Shown here one piece after another: positions 1 through 11,381 of a DNA stretch of 64,000 nt. A program made the position numbers and the translations under genes. Positions within the stretch are counted from its first letter, which is position 1. Each line of letters starts with the position of its first letter. The notes under the pieces are model-generated. The model saw only the letters and a list, made by a program, of their open reading frames with translations, was not told where the DNA came from and ran no database searches. Source of the stretch: Acephala macrosclerotiorum (lineage: Eukaryota > Ascomycota > Leotiomycetes > Helotiales > Mollisiaceae); contig MU119252.1 of assembly GCA_014904845.1 (NCBI GenBank), positions 124,001-188,000 on the forward strand. Direction: 5' to 3'.

Positions 1-3000
1 CACGAGACTTTAGTTTCGTTGGCTTGGCTGACCCTGCACGTCCAAAGCCGCCTGGAGCCTTGCCCCTCATCGTAGGACCATCATATGTGCTATTTCGCAA
101 TGAACTGCGCATATGCGTCGGTGCAAAAGGTACTGGTGGAGCCCCACTGTTGAAAGGACGACGAAATGCTGATCCTGTTGGTGATAATGATCTGAGGCTG
201 AATCGACTTGAGCGGTTGGGTGATCCTTGTCGTCTGACTGGTTCCTGCTCCATAGAAGCTCGCATAGACCGCCTGAAAGCTGGAATCTCATTGTTGTTGC
301 TCGGCTTAGCTCGTTTGAAACTGCTGTCGCTATCTCCAGACCCTTTCCGACGAAGAATTGGCTTAGGAGCCATATCTCGTTGCGCGGCTTCCGAAGCAGC
401 TGCAGCACTGGCGGCCGATAGATTCCTGACATGCTTTTTCACAGCTGCGGGATCTGACTTGACCTCTGGAGGAGGATATGACATTGGCCGATATTTCTTC
501 TGCAGGGAACCTCTCGGCTCGGGAGCCTCAGGAGCTCCTCGCAATGAACCACGCATAGCGCCTGGACCTCTCATAGGTTTTCGGATCTGAGGCTCAGCTG
601 CAGTGTTTGCAGGTTCAGCTCGCATAGAAGAACGCATTGGAGCATGGCTATTTAGTCCAGCCTTAGCACTAGGTTGGATCATATAATTCCTGTCGCTCTG
701 AATCGAGGTATTACGTTGCACTGGGAGCACAACTGGTTCGGGCTGAACTGCGACCTTCTTCTTTCTGGGCTTCGGAGCAGGTTTGGCCTCAATTGTTGAC
801 TCTGAATCTTCAGCTTCTTCTCTGGCTTCCATTTCGAGCTGTCGTTTCTTGTCTGCAGAAAGAGTACTCCAATAATCCTGGACTTTATCCCAACCGGCAT
901 CAATCTCAGGCTCACTATCGCGCCTTGACAATTGATTCTTCTTGTAAGCCTTCTCCTTGGTGAGCTTCGTGATTGGGGAATCAGGGGGTGTGGAGATAGC
1001 CATGCCTGTCAAATTGGTATTGATAGCAGGGCTCCCAACCACGGCATTCAAAGACATGAATCCATCGCCTTCGGCGTCCGTCAGTTCTTCAGCTGCATCA
1101 CTATAGACGCTGGTATCGGATTCTTCAGGCTCTTCCAATATCGCGGGAGGTGGTTGACTGACTGTCTGGACTTCGGGAACTTGTGGGGTAACAGTTTCTG
1201 TCTCGTCTTGCGTGTTGCTACTAGAGTCAGATGTTGAGCTTCCCCATGCCCCAGGCATATCAGGCCATTCTCTTTTCTCATTCAATTCGTCTGTGGTAGG
1301 CGTGGCCTGAAGGATGGCAATTTCTGGCACAATATCATCGGCCTTTGGTGTCGGTACCTCATCCTCATCTACATCGTCGCTGACAGCCTTTCCATTCCCA
1401 TTGGCATGTTCAACAGCCTCTTCTTCGTGGTTTGCTATCGCTCTGTAGGTATCGGCATGTCCGTCTTCAGGACCACGCTTAACACTATTAGCTCGAGCCA
1501 CACCAACATCTGACTTGTCGTTCTCCAGACTGTAGACGCTGCTCCCGGTGTCAGAGTGATATCCACTACCCTCAACGGAAGTGACCTCGGGAGGCAGTGG
1601 CTCCCGAGATTTTGAGATATTCGCAGCATTCTTCGTGCTCGCATCCTGTGCCAAAACAGCGCCAACGACATGATCATTCGATTGTCCTAATGGGTACTCG
1701 AAGGTTTCACCAGGTGGAGAAGTAAAGAGAGGCGGCGATGCTGGTGCGAGCTTCTCCTCGACTGGCTCTGCAGGTTTCACCAATGGGCGTTCTTCGACCT
1801 CTTTTGGTGCCTTCCTTTCTCGTACGCTTCCAAATGACGGTAGTGCTGGTCTTGGTTTCATTACTTCATCGTCTTCGTCTGACACAATAGACGTCTCCTT
1901 CCTTTTGCCCCTACCAAGACTGTACCAAGGTCGTTTGTTCTGTGGACTTAACACAACCGGAGAATCTGTAGAGACTGGTGCTGCGGCTTGACCAACGACA
2001 ACATTTGTTTCATCGAAGCTGACCCTATTTGCCTTTTTCTTTGGCACGACAAGCTCATCCGCGCCAACAGCAGAGCCAACGACAGAGCCTGATGCTTCAC
2101 TGCCATTGACATCGACTGCCTGGCCCTCCACAGGAGATGGTCCTCGTGGAGAGTTGGAGTGCTTCAGCGCCGATTTTCGTGGAGAGATAGAACGAGCAGG
2201 GGGCTGGTGTTTAACCGCAAGACTCTCAGGGGTACTAGCAAAATGAGCTGTTCGAACAGGGCTGACAGACTGCACTCTTCCGCCTCGAACACTATCCCTC
2301 GTAGTCGACCCGATTCCCTCTGCTGTTGGCGACTCTGTAGGACTCAAGGGAGGTTGACTAGCAGATCTCCCGTTCGTCCGTCCTTCAGCAAATGCTGCAG
2401 ACGCCCTAGCTTGACCTCGCCCATGACCTCTCCCAGCAACGGATCGTGGTTGAGGGGATGGTGATATCTGCCGTATTGCAGCTGGACCAGTATCTAGTCT
2501 CTCTAGATTCTCGGTGGCCTTCGTTCGTCCTGGGGTATCATCTTCTTGCTCTTCCCTCTCCCGATCTTCTCTGACAATCGAAGGCTTCTTCGCCAAAAGT
2601 GTCCCAGCTCGAGTATTGAAGGTTTGTGGGACATCGCTGTCCGTGTCGGATGAACCTGGAGCATAAGACCCTTGGTCATCCTCAGAATCGCTAAGGACAA
2701 CCTTCTTCTTTTTCCTTCGAGGTGGTGCAGTATTTATCGGTGGCTCGGGAGCTGGAGGAGGTACTGCTTGGACGATTGGGACAGGTTTTGGTGTTGGAGC
2801 CACAACGGGTTGCTGTACTAGTTGTGGGGCTGCGCTTGCTGACGCCGCTGCTTCCATCGCATCGATTGCCGTGCCCCTCGGTCTTGCTCCCATACCTCCT
2901 TCAGAAAGGTGTGACCCCGCGCCGGGAACGGCCCTCTTCTTTTTTTTGACCGGTTTGTTTGCCGCATCATTCAATCTCTGTTCAATCGCTAAAATCTCTG

Positions 3001-3905
3001 CTTCCGGAAGAAAACTTCGAGTGTTTGGATCATAGATCAGATTCTGGTTAGTAGGAGAAACAATTCTTGCCAGAGTTTGCCTTGATGGTGCAGGAGATGT
3101 TAGCCTTCTCTGTGCCATTGGCGATTCCGGCCTAGAACCTGTAGGCAATGAAAAATTAATGGAATGAACGGACCCTCTACTTGCTGGTCGATCTACACCC
3201 GTTAGCTCTTGTACGCTGGACAAGCCTGGTGCCCGTTGACCAGCCCTCCTGGGAGTAACAGCTGTTCCAGCAGGTCCCAAGCTGGATCCTCGCCCGTTGG
3301 CCTTGTTGGGAGGGGGAGATGCGACACGCATGGCCAGTGCCTCTAGGCTGGCAGCTCTTCGATGGGACTTCGCAGGTATTGTGGGCGCGGTCTGCTGCAT
3401 GTTCTTGGGTATCGCAGGAACTGGTGGCGCATCCGGAGCACTGGGAACTGGTTGTGAGGGCTGTGATCGCATTGGTGATGGATCCCGGAATGTACGTTCT
3501 GTCATCGATCCCGAACTTCCTCTGCGCTCCAGCTGTGATCCTGGTGGTCCTCTCGTAGATCCGGCCGCAGAACTCCCAACTGACGACGTAGATCCTGCTC
3601 TCCGGAGTGTTCGTTTTGTCTGGACATCTGCGACGGAGGTTGGAGTCGTGGGTAGTGATCGTAAAGCTGCTGCTGCCGCCGCGGATGACAAGGACGCATT
3701 CGACGATCGATTCTTCAGGAAAGCCTGGGCAGCTGCGGTTGTCGCTGAAGCACTCGCATTGGATCCATTGAGCGACTGTCAAAAAAAAAAAAAGACATGT
3801 CAGCGATGGTTTCATTGGCAATGTTTTGACATATTTGCTCTGAAGCCTCTTCCCCGGCAGAGCCAATGCGATGCAGCTGTTGCGCATCGAAACACTCGTC
3901 GCCAT
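1..3905 (-). CDS. Seg1-like eisosome/cortex protein, C-terminus outside window
   Basis: One frame stays open from 3775 down to base 1, about 1,258 codons, and runs off the window, so the C-terminus is missing. The protein is almost wholly low complexity: an Ala/Ser-rich start (ASLSSAAAAALRS), the segment TPTSVADVQTKRTLRR, a GSMTERTFRDPSP motif, acidic-serine stretches, then Arg/Met/Pro-rich repeats (MRSSMR, MRGPGAMRGSLRG) and KKHVRNLSAAS. From memory this order resembles the fungal Seg1/Sle1 family, which stabilises eisosomes under the plasma membrane; that assignment is an inference. The proposed start is the ATG at 3905: a 12-nt first exon (MATS), then an intron 3893-3776 with donor GTTTCG, branch CTGAC and a T13 tract before the acceptor. 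The donor is weak, so the N-terminus is the least certain part. Confidence 0.62.
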
Positions 3906-5069
3906 CAGATCAGCACACTTCCATACGTACCGGATTCGAGGCCGCTCTTCTCCTCCTGCTCCCGAACATGTCGACTCTTCGGCTTCACACCTAACAACCT
4001 CTGCCAACCAGGGGCGAATGAGGAATCTATCGCATCTGCAAAAAAAGATGGTGAAGAAGTTGTTTCTCGAGCTCCTGTTGATATGACGATGGGGGCAGTC
4101 GTTCGACTCGTTGACTGGTGCCTTACGCGAGGCTTTCGGGGGGATCTATTGGGTTGTCGGGACCGTCTTTGCACGGCGCAGAAGAGTGGGTAACCGTAGT
4201 CCGAGATGCAGACCGGATCTTCGGCGAGGATCTGGGTTGTGGTGATGGGTATTCCACGCGCGAGGAGATGGGATTGTGATGAAGTGTATCTAGCTACAGG
4301 CGACGACACTGTAACATGTTGTTGATATCATGGGGCCTGAGAGGGTTTTGGTTCGCTCGTCTAAAACTCTAGTACACTATTCTTGTTTGAAGTTCAAGTT
4401 CATCTCTGGTCTTTGTCCACACACATCATGACACCGCGCGGTGAGTTGTTTGGAAGCTTTTGCAGCCAAAGAACAGTCGACGCTCAGCAGAGGCTAGTGA
4501 CTCGTAGTAAGCCAAGCAGGGGCGCCCAGGTCCAGCTTAGTGTTGGTTAGTGAAGGGAGGTCCCTGTAGCCGCTGCACCGTTGGTTGGTTTCAAGCCTGT
4601 TTTCCAGCACATCATCTCTCTGAGAGGCTTTGCAATTTCACGGTGAGAGGCTGAGCAGCTGAGGTGGGGCGAGAGTCAAGCCACTGAAGGACGGGCGAAG
4701 AGGGACCGATAATGACGTACGAATTTTATACAGGAGCTACATGCATCAGTTGAAGTTGGAAAAGACTATTCAGAAGCGAATGGGCTCTAGGTGGTCGACA
4801 GAGTCAGTACAGACAATAGAAAATCCTGGTAGAAACACGCTTCTTATACGCAGGTACGTTCAGCTGTTTTAACAAGAGAATATTGCACACCAAATTTGGA
4901 TTTCTCACGTGGAGATCCACTCACCTACTAGTGCGATTGCCGGACTTCTCTGCCGAGACAGCTCCAGCTTCTCCGCATCGGAAATCTTACCTCATTGCAA
5001 TGTTAAAAGATCATGAACCATTGCTATTCCCCTTGTTTCCTTCACTAATCGCAAGACGTTTCTTACAAA
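3906..5069. other. Divergent intergenic region
   Basis: The stretch separates the minus-strand Seg1-like gene from the plus-strand epoxide hydrolase, so it should hold both promoters. A minus-strand open frame of 134 codons (4309-3905) lies immediately upstream of the proposed Seg1-like start but cannot be spliced to it in phase through the obvious GTACGT donor. It is probably leader sequence. I see no other gene. Confidence 0.5.
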
Positions 5070-6296
5070 ATGGCAGCATCACCATATCCTCCTCTTCCAC
5101 TTCCACCAGGAATCACTGAATCCTACGTACCCTCCCACGACTTGACCTACCATGTCCTCAGCGCAGGCCAGCGCAATAAACCTCTCGTCCTCCTCCTACA
5201 TGGCTTCCCCGAACTGGCATTCTCGTGGCGGAAGGTCATGCCAGCTATTGCGAGTGAAGGATATCATGTAGTGGCATACGATCAGCGAGGATATGGACGA
5301 ACGAGTGGATGGGACACACGCGAATTCTCCTCAGTCGACCTGAATACCTTCACATTCACACGATTAGCACGAGATGCAGTCATATTGGTCAATGCGCTGG
5401 GCTACAAAGAGGTCGCATGTGTCGTTGGCCATGACTTCGGAGCTGTGGCAGCTTCGATGTGCGCGGTGTCGCGACCAGACTTCTTTAAATCGTGCGCCTT
5501 GCCTCGCAATCCATCAACATCTTGCTAACGAGTACTCTGTAGAGTGGTTTTGATGTCGCATCCATTCCAAGGAGTTCCGACCCTACCTTTCAACACGGTA
5601 GCAGACCCAAAGCCTCTCCAAGAGAAGGTCGACGTTCACAAAGCCTTGGCCGAGCTACCAGAGCCGCGCAAACACTACAAATGGTACTACTCGACGAGCC
5701 CTGCTGCAGAAGAAATGGACAATCCAAAGCAAGATCTTCACGAGTTTCTTCGTGGATACTTCTATTTGAAGAGCGCAGATTGGAAGGGCAATGATCCACG
5801 GCCACTCAAAGGGTGGGAAGCCACTGAACTTGCGAAGCTACCATACTATTATGTCATGCCTCTCAAAGCAAGCATGCGCGAGTCTGTCAAGATCTCCATG
5901 GCAGACGAAGACCCAGCGACAGTCTCAAAGTTGAGCTCGAGATGGTTGAACGATGATGACCTTGCTGTGTACGTTCAGGAATTTGGCAGGAATGGTTTCC
6001 AAGGAGCCTTGAACTGGTACCGGGTAGCGACAGACCCAAAGAACGTGAAGGACGTGGAATTATTTGCTGGGAGAAAGATCGATATTCCTTCCATTTTCAT
6101 CTCTGGAAAGCAAGATTGGGGAACATATCAGGATCCTGGAGTCGTCGAGAAGATGAGTGAAGTCTGCACTCAACTCAAAGGCACAAAATTGCTGGATGGC
6201 GCCGGACATTGGGTGCAACAAGAGGAACCCGAGAAAGTCGTAGAACTTGTAACAAAGTTCCTCCACGAAGTCAAAGTTGACTCAATATCTCATTGA
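5070..6296 (+). CDS. Epoxide hydrolase (alpha/beta hydrolase fold)
   Basis: Two exons, 5070-5491 and 5543-6296, with an intron 5492-5542 (donor GTGCGC, branch GCTAAC, acceptor TGTAG), encode 391 aa. The join restores a Ser codon and the frame. Visible hallmarks are the oxyanion motif HGFP (residues 44-47), DQRGYGRT (71-78), the nucleophile elbow GHDFGA with Asp122, an acid Asp near 332 in GKQDWGTY, and the catalytic His363 in GAGHWVQQEEP. An Asp rather than Ser nucleophile indicates an epoxide hydrolase or haloalkane dehalogenase; HGFP and the cap-region tyrosines favour a soluble epoxide hydrolase, which opens epoxides to vicinal diols. There is no signal peptide, so it is probably cytosolic. 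The stop codon lies only 21 bp before an inverted-repeat element, so that element may supply the 3' UTR. Confidence 0.9.
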
Positions 6297-6317
6297 GCTG
6301 TACGCTCTACTTCCAAC

Positions 6318-6758
6318 AGGGGTTGTCAGAATTCCGTGCGCACCCCTAAAAATTAGGCGAAAACAAACCAAAAACAGCCCTCTTTATGGCCTTATAATTT
6401 AATAAGTTTATAATACATCTATAGTTAGTATTAAATATAGATATTCTCTCTACTATATAGAGTAGATCCCCTATAAAAGGTTTGTTCTAAAACTGTTATT
6501 TAAAAAAGTTATTTTAATATATAATTTTAATTAATAAATTTTTAATATAAAATCAAATCTTATAAATTACTTAATTTATAAGACTGTAATTAGAAATTCT
6601 AAAGAGTACGATCTAAAGAGCATGTGTACATATAGCTTTACTGTCAATTTTATATAAAACTATTCGTTAGTCAATTTATTATAATTTTATAAAGTAGGTC
6701 GTTTTTGGTGTGTTTTCGCCTAATTTTTAGGGGTGCGCACGGAATTCTGACAACCCCT
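6318..6758. mobile_element. 441-bp MITE-like element with 58-bp terminal inverted repeats
   Basis: The left arm 6318-6375 and the right arm 6701-6758 are reverse complements over 58 bp with one mismatch; both begin AGGGGTTGTCAG. The 325-bp interior is extremely A+T-rich and has no coding potential, as expected for a non-autonomous DNA transposon aged by RIP. Just outside, CAACAGG also occurs in inverted orientation with a 4-bp offset, and CTTC stands next to both outer ends, so the true end and the target duplication are not settled. The superfamily cannot be assigned from the sequence. Confidence 0.88.
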
Positions 6759-7474
6759 CCCTGTTGCTTCCTAGAACCAAGAATTTCAAGCTTAAATTTA
6801 CGTCGCTCGGACATATTGGGCCATCAAAGCCTGATGAACCAAAAGTCCGTGAACAGTGCCATCTGATGATCTGACAAATTCTCAAAATAGTTCGTGTCAC
6901 ATCGCATTAAGGTTATCTGCATCAAGCTCACACATGCGTCTGTGCTCACCCACCAGCAAAATCCTCCTTCCGACCAATTACCCCTTGTATCCATACCTGT
7001 CCCCCTGCAAATTCCCCGAACTGTCAGGTGTCTACCCCCAGGGAGCGGCCGGCACTCAACGCTGCCGCTATCTCAAGTATCAGATGGCATTTCTCATGCA
7101 TCAGATCGAATACCGACCACCACGATCTCTCACGATCTCTCGTTACAAAATGTTCTTCCGTGATACCAATGAGTGAACTTGGCATTATGCGGTTCCAGGA
7201 TGCATAGGTTACCATGGTATGGAATTCATCACGTGGAGGGGAAGCCCTGGACATACTTCTGCCGTCTCGTCCTCCTTTTCCTTCCTCTCTTCCTTTCTTC
7301 ATTCCATTCTCGAATCGCCAAACCAGCCTCATTCCCTCTTTTCAGTCTCTAATAACTTTATTTTAATTCAAGATCTCTGCTTCTGGAAAGTAGATTCCAT
7401 TCTTTACCTTACCTTCTTTCAACAATACACTCCCTTAGACACAGCATAGTCTATCACCATCACCAACTATCAAC
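6759..7474. promoter_or_regulatory. Upstream region with C+T-rich leader
   Basis: No convincing gene is present; the open frames here overlap each other and lack splice support. From about 7255 to 7350 the plus strand is strongly C+T-rich, typical of the promoter or leader of an expressed fungal gene, and it precedes the small protein gene starting at 7475. Confidence 0.4.
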
Positions 7475-8219
7475 ATGTCTTCAAACCAGCTCCTAATCCG
7501 TACGTACCCACACTCCTTCACCCTTCCCATCCCAAAAAGAACAATCACTAACACCCCCAACAGAGATCCTCGCCCTCTCCTCCTCCATCTCCTCCCTCCA
7601 AAACCTCCAACTCCTCAACCTCCAGCAATCAAACTCCCTCTTCCAATTCTCCCCCGACCTCCTAAACTTCGTCCAAGGCTGCTCCAACTCCTTCAACCAA
7701 CTCGCTCAAATTACCTCCTCTCCCGTCGACTCCCTTTTGATCGACCTAAACTCAAACTCCAACGCTTGTCTTGAGGAACTCATTCAGCTTGAGCAACTCT
7801 TTCTCAGCGGGAATTCGAATTCGAACTCGAACAACAATGGACAGAACAACAACCTGAATAATGGTCAGGATTCGAGCAACAGCAACTTGAATAATGGGCA
7901 GGATTTGTCGAACAGCACAGCGAGTGTGAATTCTAGCAACGGCACAGCGAGTGTAAATTCAAGCAACAGCACAGCGAGTGTGAATTCTAGCAACAGCACA
8001 GCGTCGGTAGATGTCTCCAACTCGACGGCCGCGGCAAACTCCTCGGCAAACGCTGCACCGGTGGCGGTAGCTCAGCAGGGTGGAAAAGCGGCCGCGAAGG
8101 GGAAGGGCGAGAAGCGAGGGATCGAGAAGGTTGTTAAGCGATCTGGGGCTGGCAAGAAGCAGGTGTTGACGGGGATGGGTTTGGCGGCTATGATGGTCGC
8201 TGGTGTGTTTGCTTTGTAG
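7475..8219 (+). CDS. Asn/Ser-rich repeat protein with hydrophobic C-terminus
   Basis: Exon 1 is 7475-7499 and exon 2 is 7564-8219, with an intron 7500-7563 (donor GTACGT, CTAAC branch, AACAG acceptor); the product is 226 aa. I do not recognise a family. Residues about 9-100 are Leu/Gln/Ser-rich, followed by an Asn-rich block, then a nine-residue unit (STASVNSSN) repeated about three and a half times as a 27-nt DNA repeat at about 7914-8010. A basic linker (KRGIEKVVKRSGAGKK) precedes an 18-residue hydrophobic end. The N-terminus is only weakly signal-like. The layout suggests a surface or tail-anchored protein. The next gene also ends in a hydrophobic tail, but the sequences do not otherwise match. 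Confidence 0.7.
7914..8010 (+). repeat. 27-bp in-frame minisatellite
   Basis: About three and a half near-identical 27-bp units built on AGCACAGCGAGTGT lie inside the coding exon. The length keeps the frame, so copy number can vary between isolates without breaking the protein, as in many fungal surface proteins. Confidence 0.8.
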
Positions 8220-9284
8220 GGGAGCAGTGCGAGCTTGGTTTTGGGGATCGTGAATCGGGAGGGGGCATAGAGAGGGGTAGGGGAAAGCAGAGGAGGAAGA
8301 TTCGGCTGTGCTGGGCATGGATTTAGTTGGGATACACGCGGAGTAATGGCTGGGTGAGGGATCAGAATTGATTTTTGGATTGAGGTATACCGGTTAACGT
8401 GAGATTTGTGCTTGGTTTTATTGTTCCTTTGTCTTTCTGCAGTAGTACATCGACGATACATAACAGTAAATATAAACCTTAAGCTGTAAAGCTCCATTTT
8501 CCAAAGCTTTCGAAGTTCTGAGTTTCTGAAATTTTGAAGTCTCGAGATGTTGAAGCTCTCGGGTGCTGCATAAAATGTTTCTGTCTCATTATGGTATCAG
8601 GATGTTTGTTGGCCGTTAGTCATGGTTTGCTATTGGGCGTCTTTTATGCTTAATCACCCACTCGGCTTCCGGAATTCATGCTGTACTCTTCCAGAAGGAA
8701 TATCCTGGGAATTTAATATTGGGGGCGGGCGGGTGCACATGTGGGGAAATCTAGGGAAAGTATACCCCACTTCGCACGTTTTCAACCTCTCCTTCCCTTA
8801 CTCTACTACCTAGGTATCATTCAATGTGCCTCCAAACAACACGCTTTCGCAAACCATCCTTTTTGACACAGTATTATAAGAATAAAAGACGCTTCACTTG
8901 ATAGTTCAAATGATTAATTCGAGGTTCTGGGCACAATGACGTGAAGCGTCGTAGACAGAGCTTGGCGATTGATCCTTCAAATAGATCATCGCTGTCTCGC
9001 CGTACCAAGACTTCAAGCACCAGATACCTTGACTTCCAATTGGGAGTTTCTGGCGACGACTTCGATATGATAGATTTACTTGTTGCATCGTAAGGCTGAG
9101 TCTTTACCTTGAGTTTGTGGGACTGAATATCTTGCCATATTCTCTTCCTTCACACTTCGTTCCCTTCTCTATTCAATCCTCCTTCAAATTTCCAATATTT
9201 GCCTGCTTCCTCAAAAGAACATTTCTCAGACCTCAATTTCTCGAGTCTCTCCTCCAAAATCAACAAGACACAAACCCCTCCACC
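8220..9284. other. Intergenic region, no gene seen
   Basis: I see no supportable gene. A 10-bp inverted repeat (GACGCTTCAC at about 8888 and its complement at about 8941) is separated by about 43 bp. From about 9130 to 9280 the plus strand is C+T-rich and leads to the ATG at 9285. Confidence 0.4.
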
Positions 9285-9831
9285 ATGCCGACAGACCAGT
9301 CAACATGTCCCTTGACCAACACCATGATAGGTCCACCCTGATATACCGGTGGGCATACGAATGGATCGTCGTGTACGGTGCTGCAGTCATACTTGAACGC
9401 TATGAGCTTGTTAATTGATTGCCGTAATACGACTGAAAACAACATCATTCCGAACTCCATCTCGAACTGGATACAAGGTTCTAGCGACAGTGGAGTTTCA
9501 TCCAGTTACTACACCGACTTCAATGGTTGTTTGCACAATTTCGTCTTCCTTCTTTTCTTTTCATTCTCGTGTTTATTTCTTATTGTATGGCTGGAGGGGA
9601 AAAGGAGAAGGGGGGGTAATGGGGAAAAAAAGTTACTGTAACACAGCAAACGGCAACGAAGCGTCAAGTTTATTTGTGCAGTGTGTTCAAGCTAGGTTTC
9701 CTGGTGCGAGGGGCGCGGCTTGTTTTGAGAATTCGAGGGCGGCTCCTTCTGTGGGGAGCTTGAGGGGGGTGCAGGGGTGGATGATTTTGGGTGTGATGTT
9801 TGGTATTGTGATGGGGGTGGGGTTATTGTAA
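9285..9831 (+). pseudogene. Small Cys-containing protein with hydrophobic tail, in-frame TGA at codon 19
   Basis: The ATG at 9285 sits in a good context (CACCATGC). The frame reads 18 codons to a TGA at 9339-9341, then continues open for about 61 codons with protein-like composition (for example SYLNAMSLLIDCRNTT and FNG). An intron from about 9526 to 9646 (acceptor AACACAG) joins in phase to a last exon 9647-9831 containing SSLFVQCVQARFPGA and ending in a hydrophobic stretch (GWMILGVMFGIVMGVG). Without the TGA the product would be about 141 aa. Either the gene is recently inactivated or the stop is read through; UGA-UAU is not the known UGA-CUA readthrough context. The family is unknown to me. 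Confidence 0.6.
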
Positions 9832-10240
9832 GAGAGATGTGGGGTGAATGAAGGGTGGTTAGAGAGGCGTTGGTCCTGGTACGCGTTCTGGGTTCAGAAT
9901 GGTGTTTGGCCTAGAAAAGGGGAATTGGAAAGGAAGGCAGCGGGTATGGAAGGTGAAGTAATGCAGGAATGTAGGGTAGATTCAAAGATGGATTGCTTCT
10001 ATGCGGAGACGGACTCCTAGTGTTTATATTATGGAAGGATATGATATGACAAGAAAAAACGAGGTAGCTTGCGGTGTTCTAAAAATAAGATACAACAAAG
10101 TCCTGAAAAGGTGAGGAATATTCATCAAGACCTAAAGTGGAGAATATGGCGGATGAAGCATTGAAGATAAACATCTCTTAGCATCGAATCTTAAACATGC
10201 CTACCAATAGTAGCCAGTGTTCCCTTCCAGGTCAATAGTG
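9832..10240. other. Intergenic region, no gene seen
   Basis: The sequence is G-rich just after the preceding stop and then ordinary intergenic DNA. No gene, repeat or site is recognisable. Confidence 0.35.
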
Positions 10241-10888
10241 CTAATTCGCTATTAACCATATGTCGATATCGAATATGAAAGTCGTGCACCAAGAATAAGG
10301 GTTCGAAGGCGTAGGATCGGAAAGGCCCATACTGCCTGCACTCAATGCGGCCCTACTGATCGTTGTACTTGTTAAATTTCTCGGTTGATACCAATACTTT
10401 GCAGCCTCCTAAAGCTAGTACGTGCCTGTTGACCCAACGGGAAGGGCGGCTGGGTCAACGAATATCGGATCCTAGACACCGTCGGCGTTGATCTGACCGA
10501 TAACCGTGTATATTCCGGGGCTTTCAGCATAGCTATAATTTATTGTGGCCTCCATGAAATATAGTACCGGCAGCTGCGTCGATGCTTGCTAGCAACCGTC
10601 TGGTGTCAGCTCGGATGTCTCGCTCAGAGCACAAGGCTGCTAGGCTCCGTCTACTTCAACCAATTGACTTTCGAGTGGGATGTAGCTCGTCTAGTTCAAA
10701 ACATAATCAGTACTCCAACTTATCGTGGTGTATGGATTACCAATCGTTGTTGACTGCTAGACGACATTTGCCGAGGTAGCTGAGCTTCTAGTTGTGACGG
10801 CTCTGGCAATTTGAAATTGGTTTCTAGTTCCAAGCTCGGCCACGTCGTACTGGCTTCCATAGACGACTAGCGAACGCGCTGTAGACAT
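10241..10888 (-). pseudogene. Decayed gene of unknown family with seven internal TAG codons
   Basis: From an ATG at 10888 one minus-strand frame of about 215 codons keeps a protein-like composition to a TAG at 10243-10241 (segments such as SQYDVAELGTRNQF, PLESQLVEVDG, GIYTVIGQINADG, PIFVDPAALPVGS and WCTTFIFDIDIW). It is interrupted by in-frame stops at 10759, 10693, 10642, 10591, 10474, 10417 and 10411. All seven are TAG, and six of the seven sit in CTAG. Trp codons that survive in the frame are TTGG or ATGG, never CTGG. This fits G-to-A change at CTGG, that is C-to-T at CpA on the other strand, the RIP signature. Function is unknown; no frameshift is needed to read it. Confidence 0.72.
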
Positions 10889-11381
10889 GATGGGTCGATT
10901 GCCTTTTTCGGTGGAATGGAGAATTTGTCTGTGGGGATGTACATCAGCATGCTTCTGACGACATAAGTAGCTCTAAAACCATACAGTGTTGAATAATGTA
11001 ACCGGGAGTGCTTGCATCTAGAGCAGAATAAATTTTCGGATTTATGCGGAGGATGATTTATGTCGATGCCTTGTCTTGAGGCTGCAATGCAATGATCAAA
11101 TGAAAGGTAGGAGAGGAAGTAGTCCTGCTTTACTAGGAACAGATTTTTAACCTTAGCCAGGGTTAGACGTCCCTTCGAAGGAGGTGACTTATCAAGTTGA
11201 GCAAGCCCCACAAACCCCAGCACTGAAGGTTCAACCACGTGTAAGCACCTCGGAGGTTACCGGGCTGTCTCGACAAGACTTGGAATATTACCTTGAAGAG
11301 GCTTACCGTACCAGCATTTATATAGTCATAGTTGCAGATACTATAATAGCGACTACAAATAATATGCTCCGTGGTCTCTAA
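10889..11381. other. Gene-free stretch
   Basis: Short overlapping frames occur on both strands. A plus-strand frame (11184-11381) has protein-like text near SEVTGLSRQDLEYYLEEAY and may belong to the relic that follows, but no splice join is convincing. Confidence 0.3.

Noticed and set aside
24..590. 188-codon plus-strand ORF, and other plus ORFs up to 3 kb
   Set aside because: They are shadows of the continuous minus-strand Seg1-like frame.
3905..4309. 134-codon minus-strand ORF upstream of the Seg1-like gene
   Set aside because: It cannot be spliced in phase to the main exon through the obvious donor, shows no family motif, and is probably leader sequence.
9339..9341. TGA as selenocysteine
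   Set aside because: Ascomycete filamentous fungi generally lack the selenocysteine machinery, and no downstream element was seen.
10241..10888. Reassigned genetic code (TAG read as Trp)
   Set aside because: Intact genes in the window use standard stops, TAG-rich frames are confined to decayed loci, and RIP explains them.
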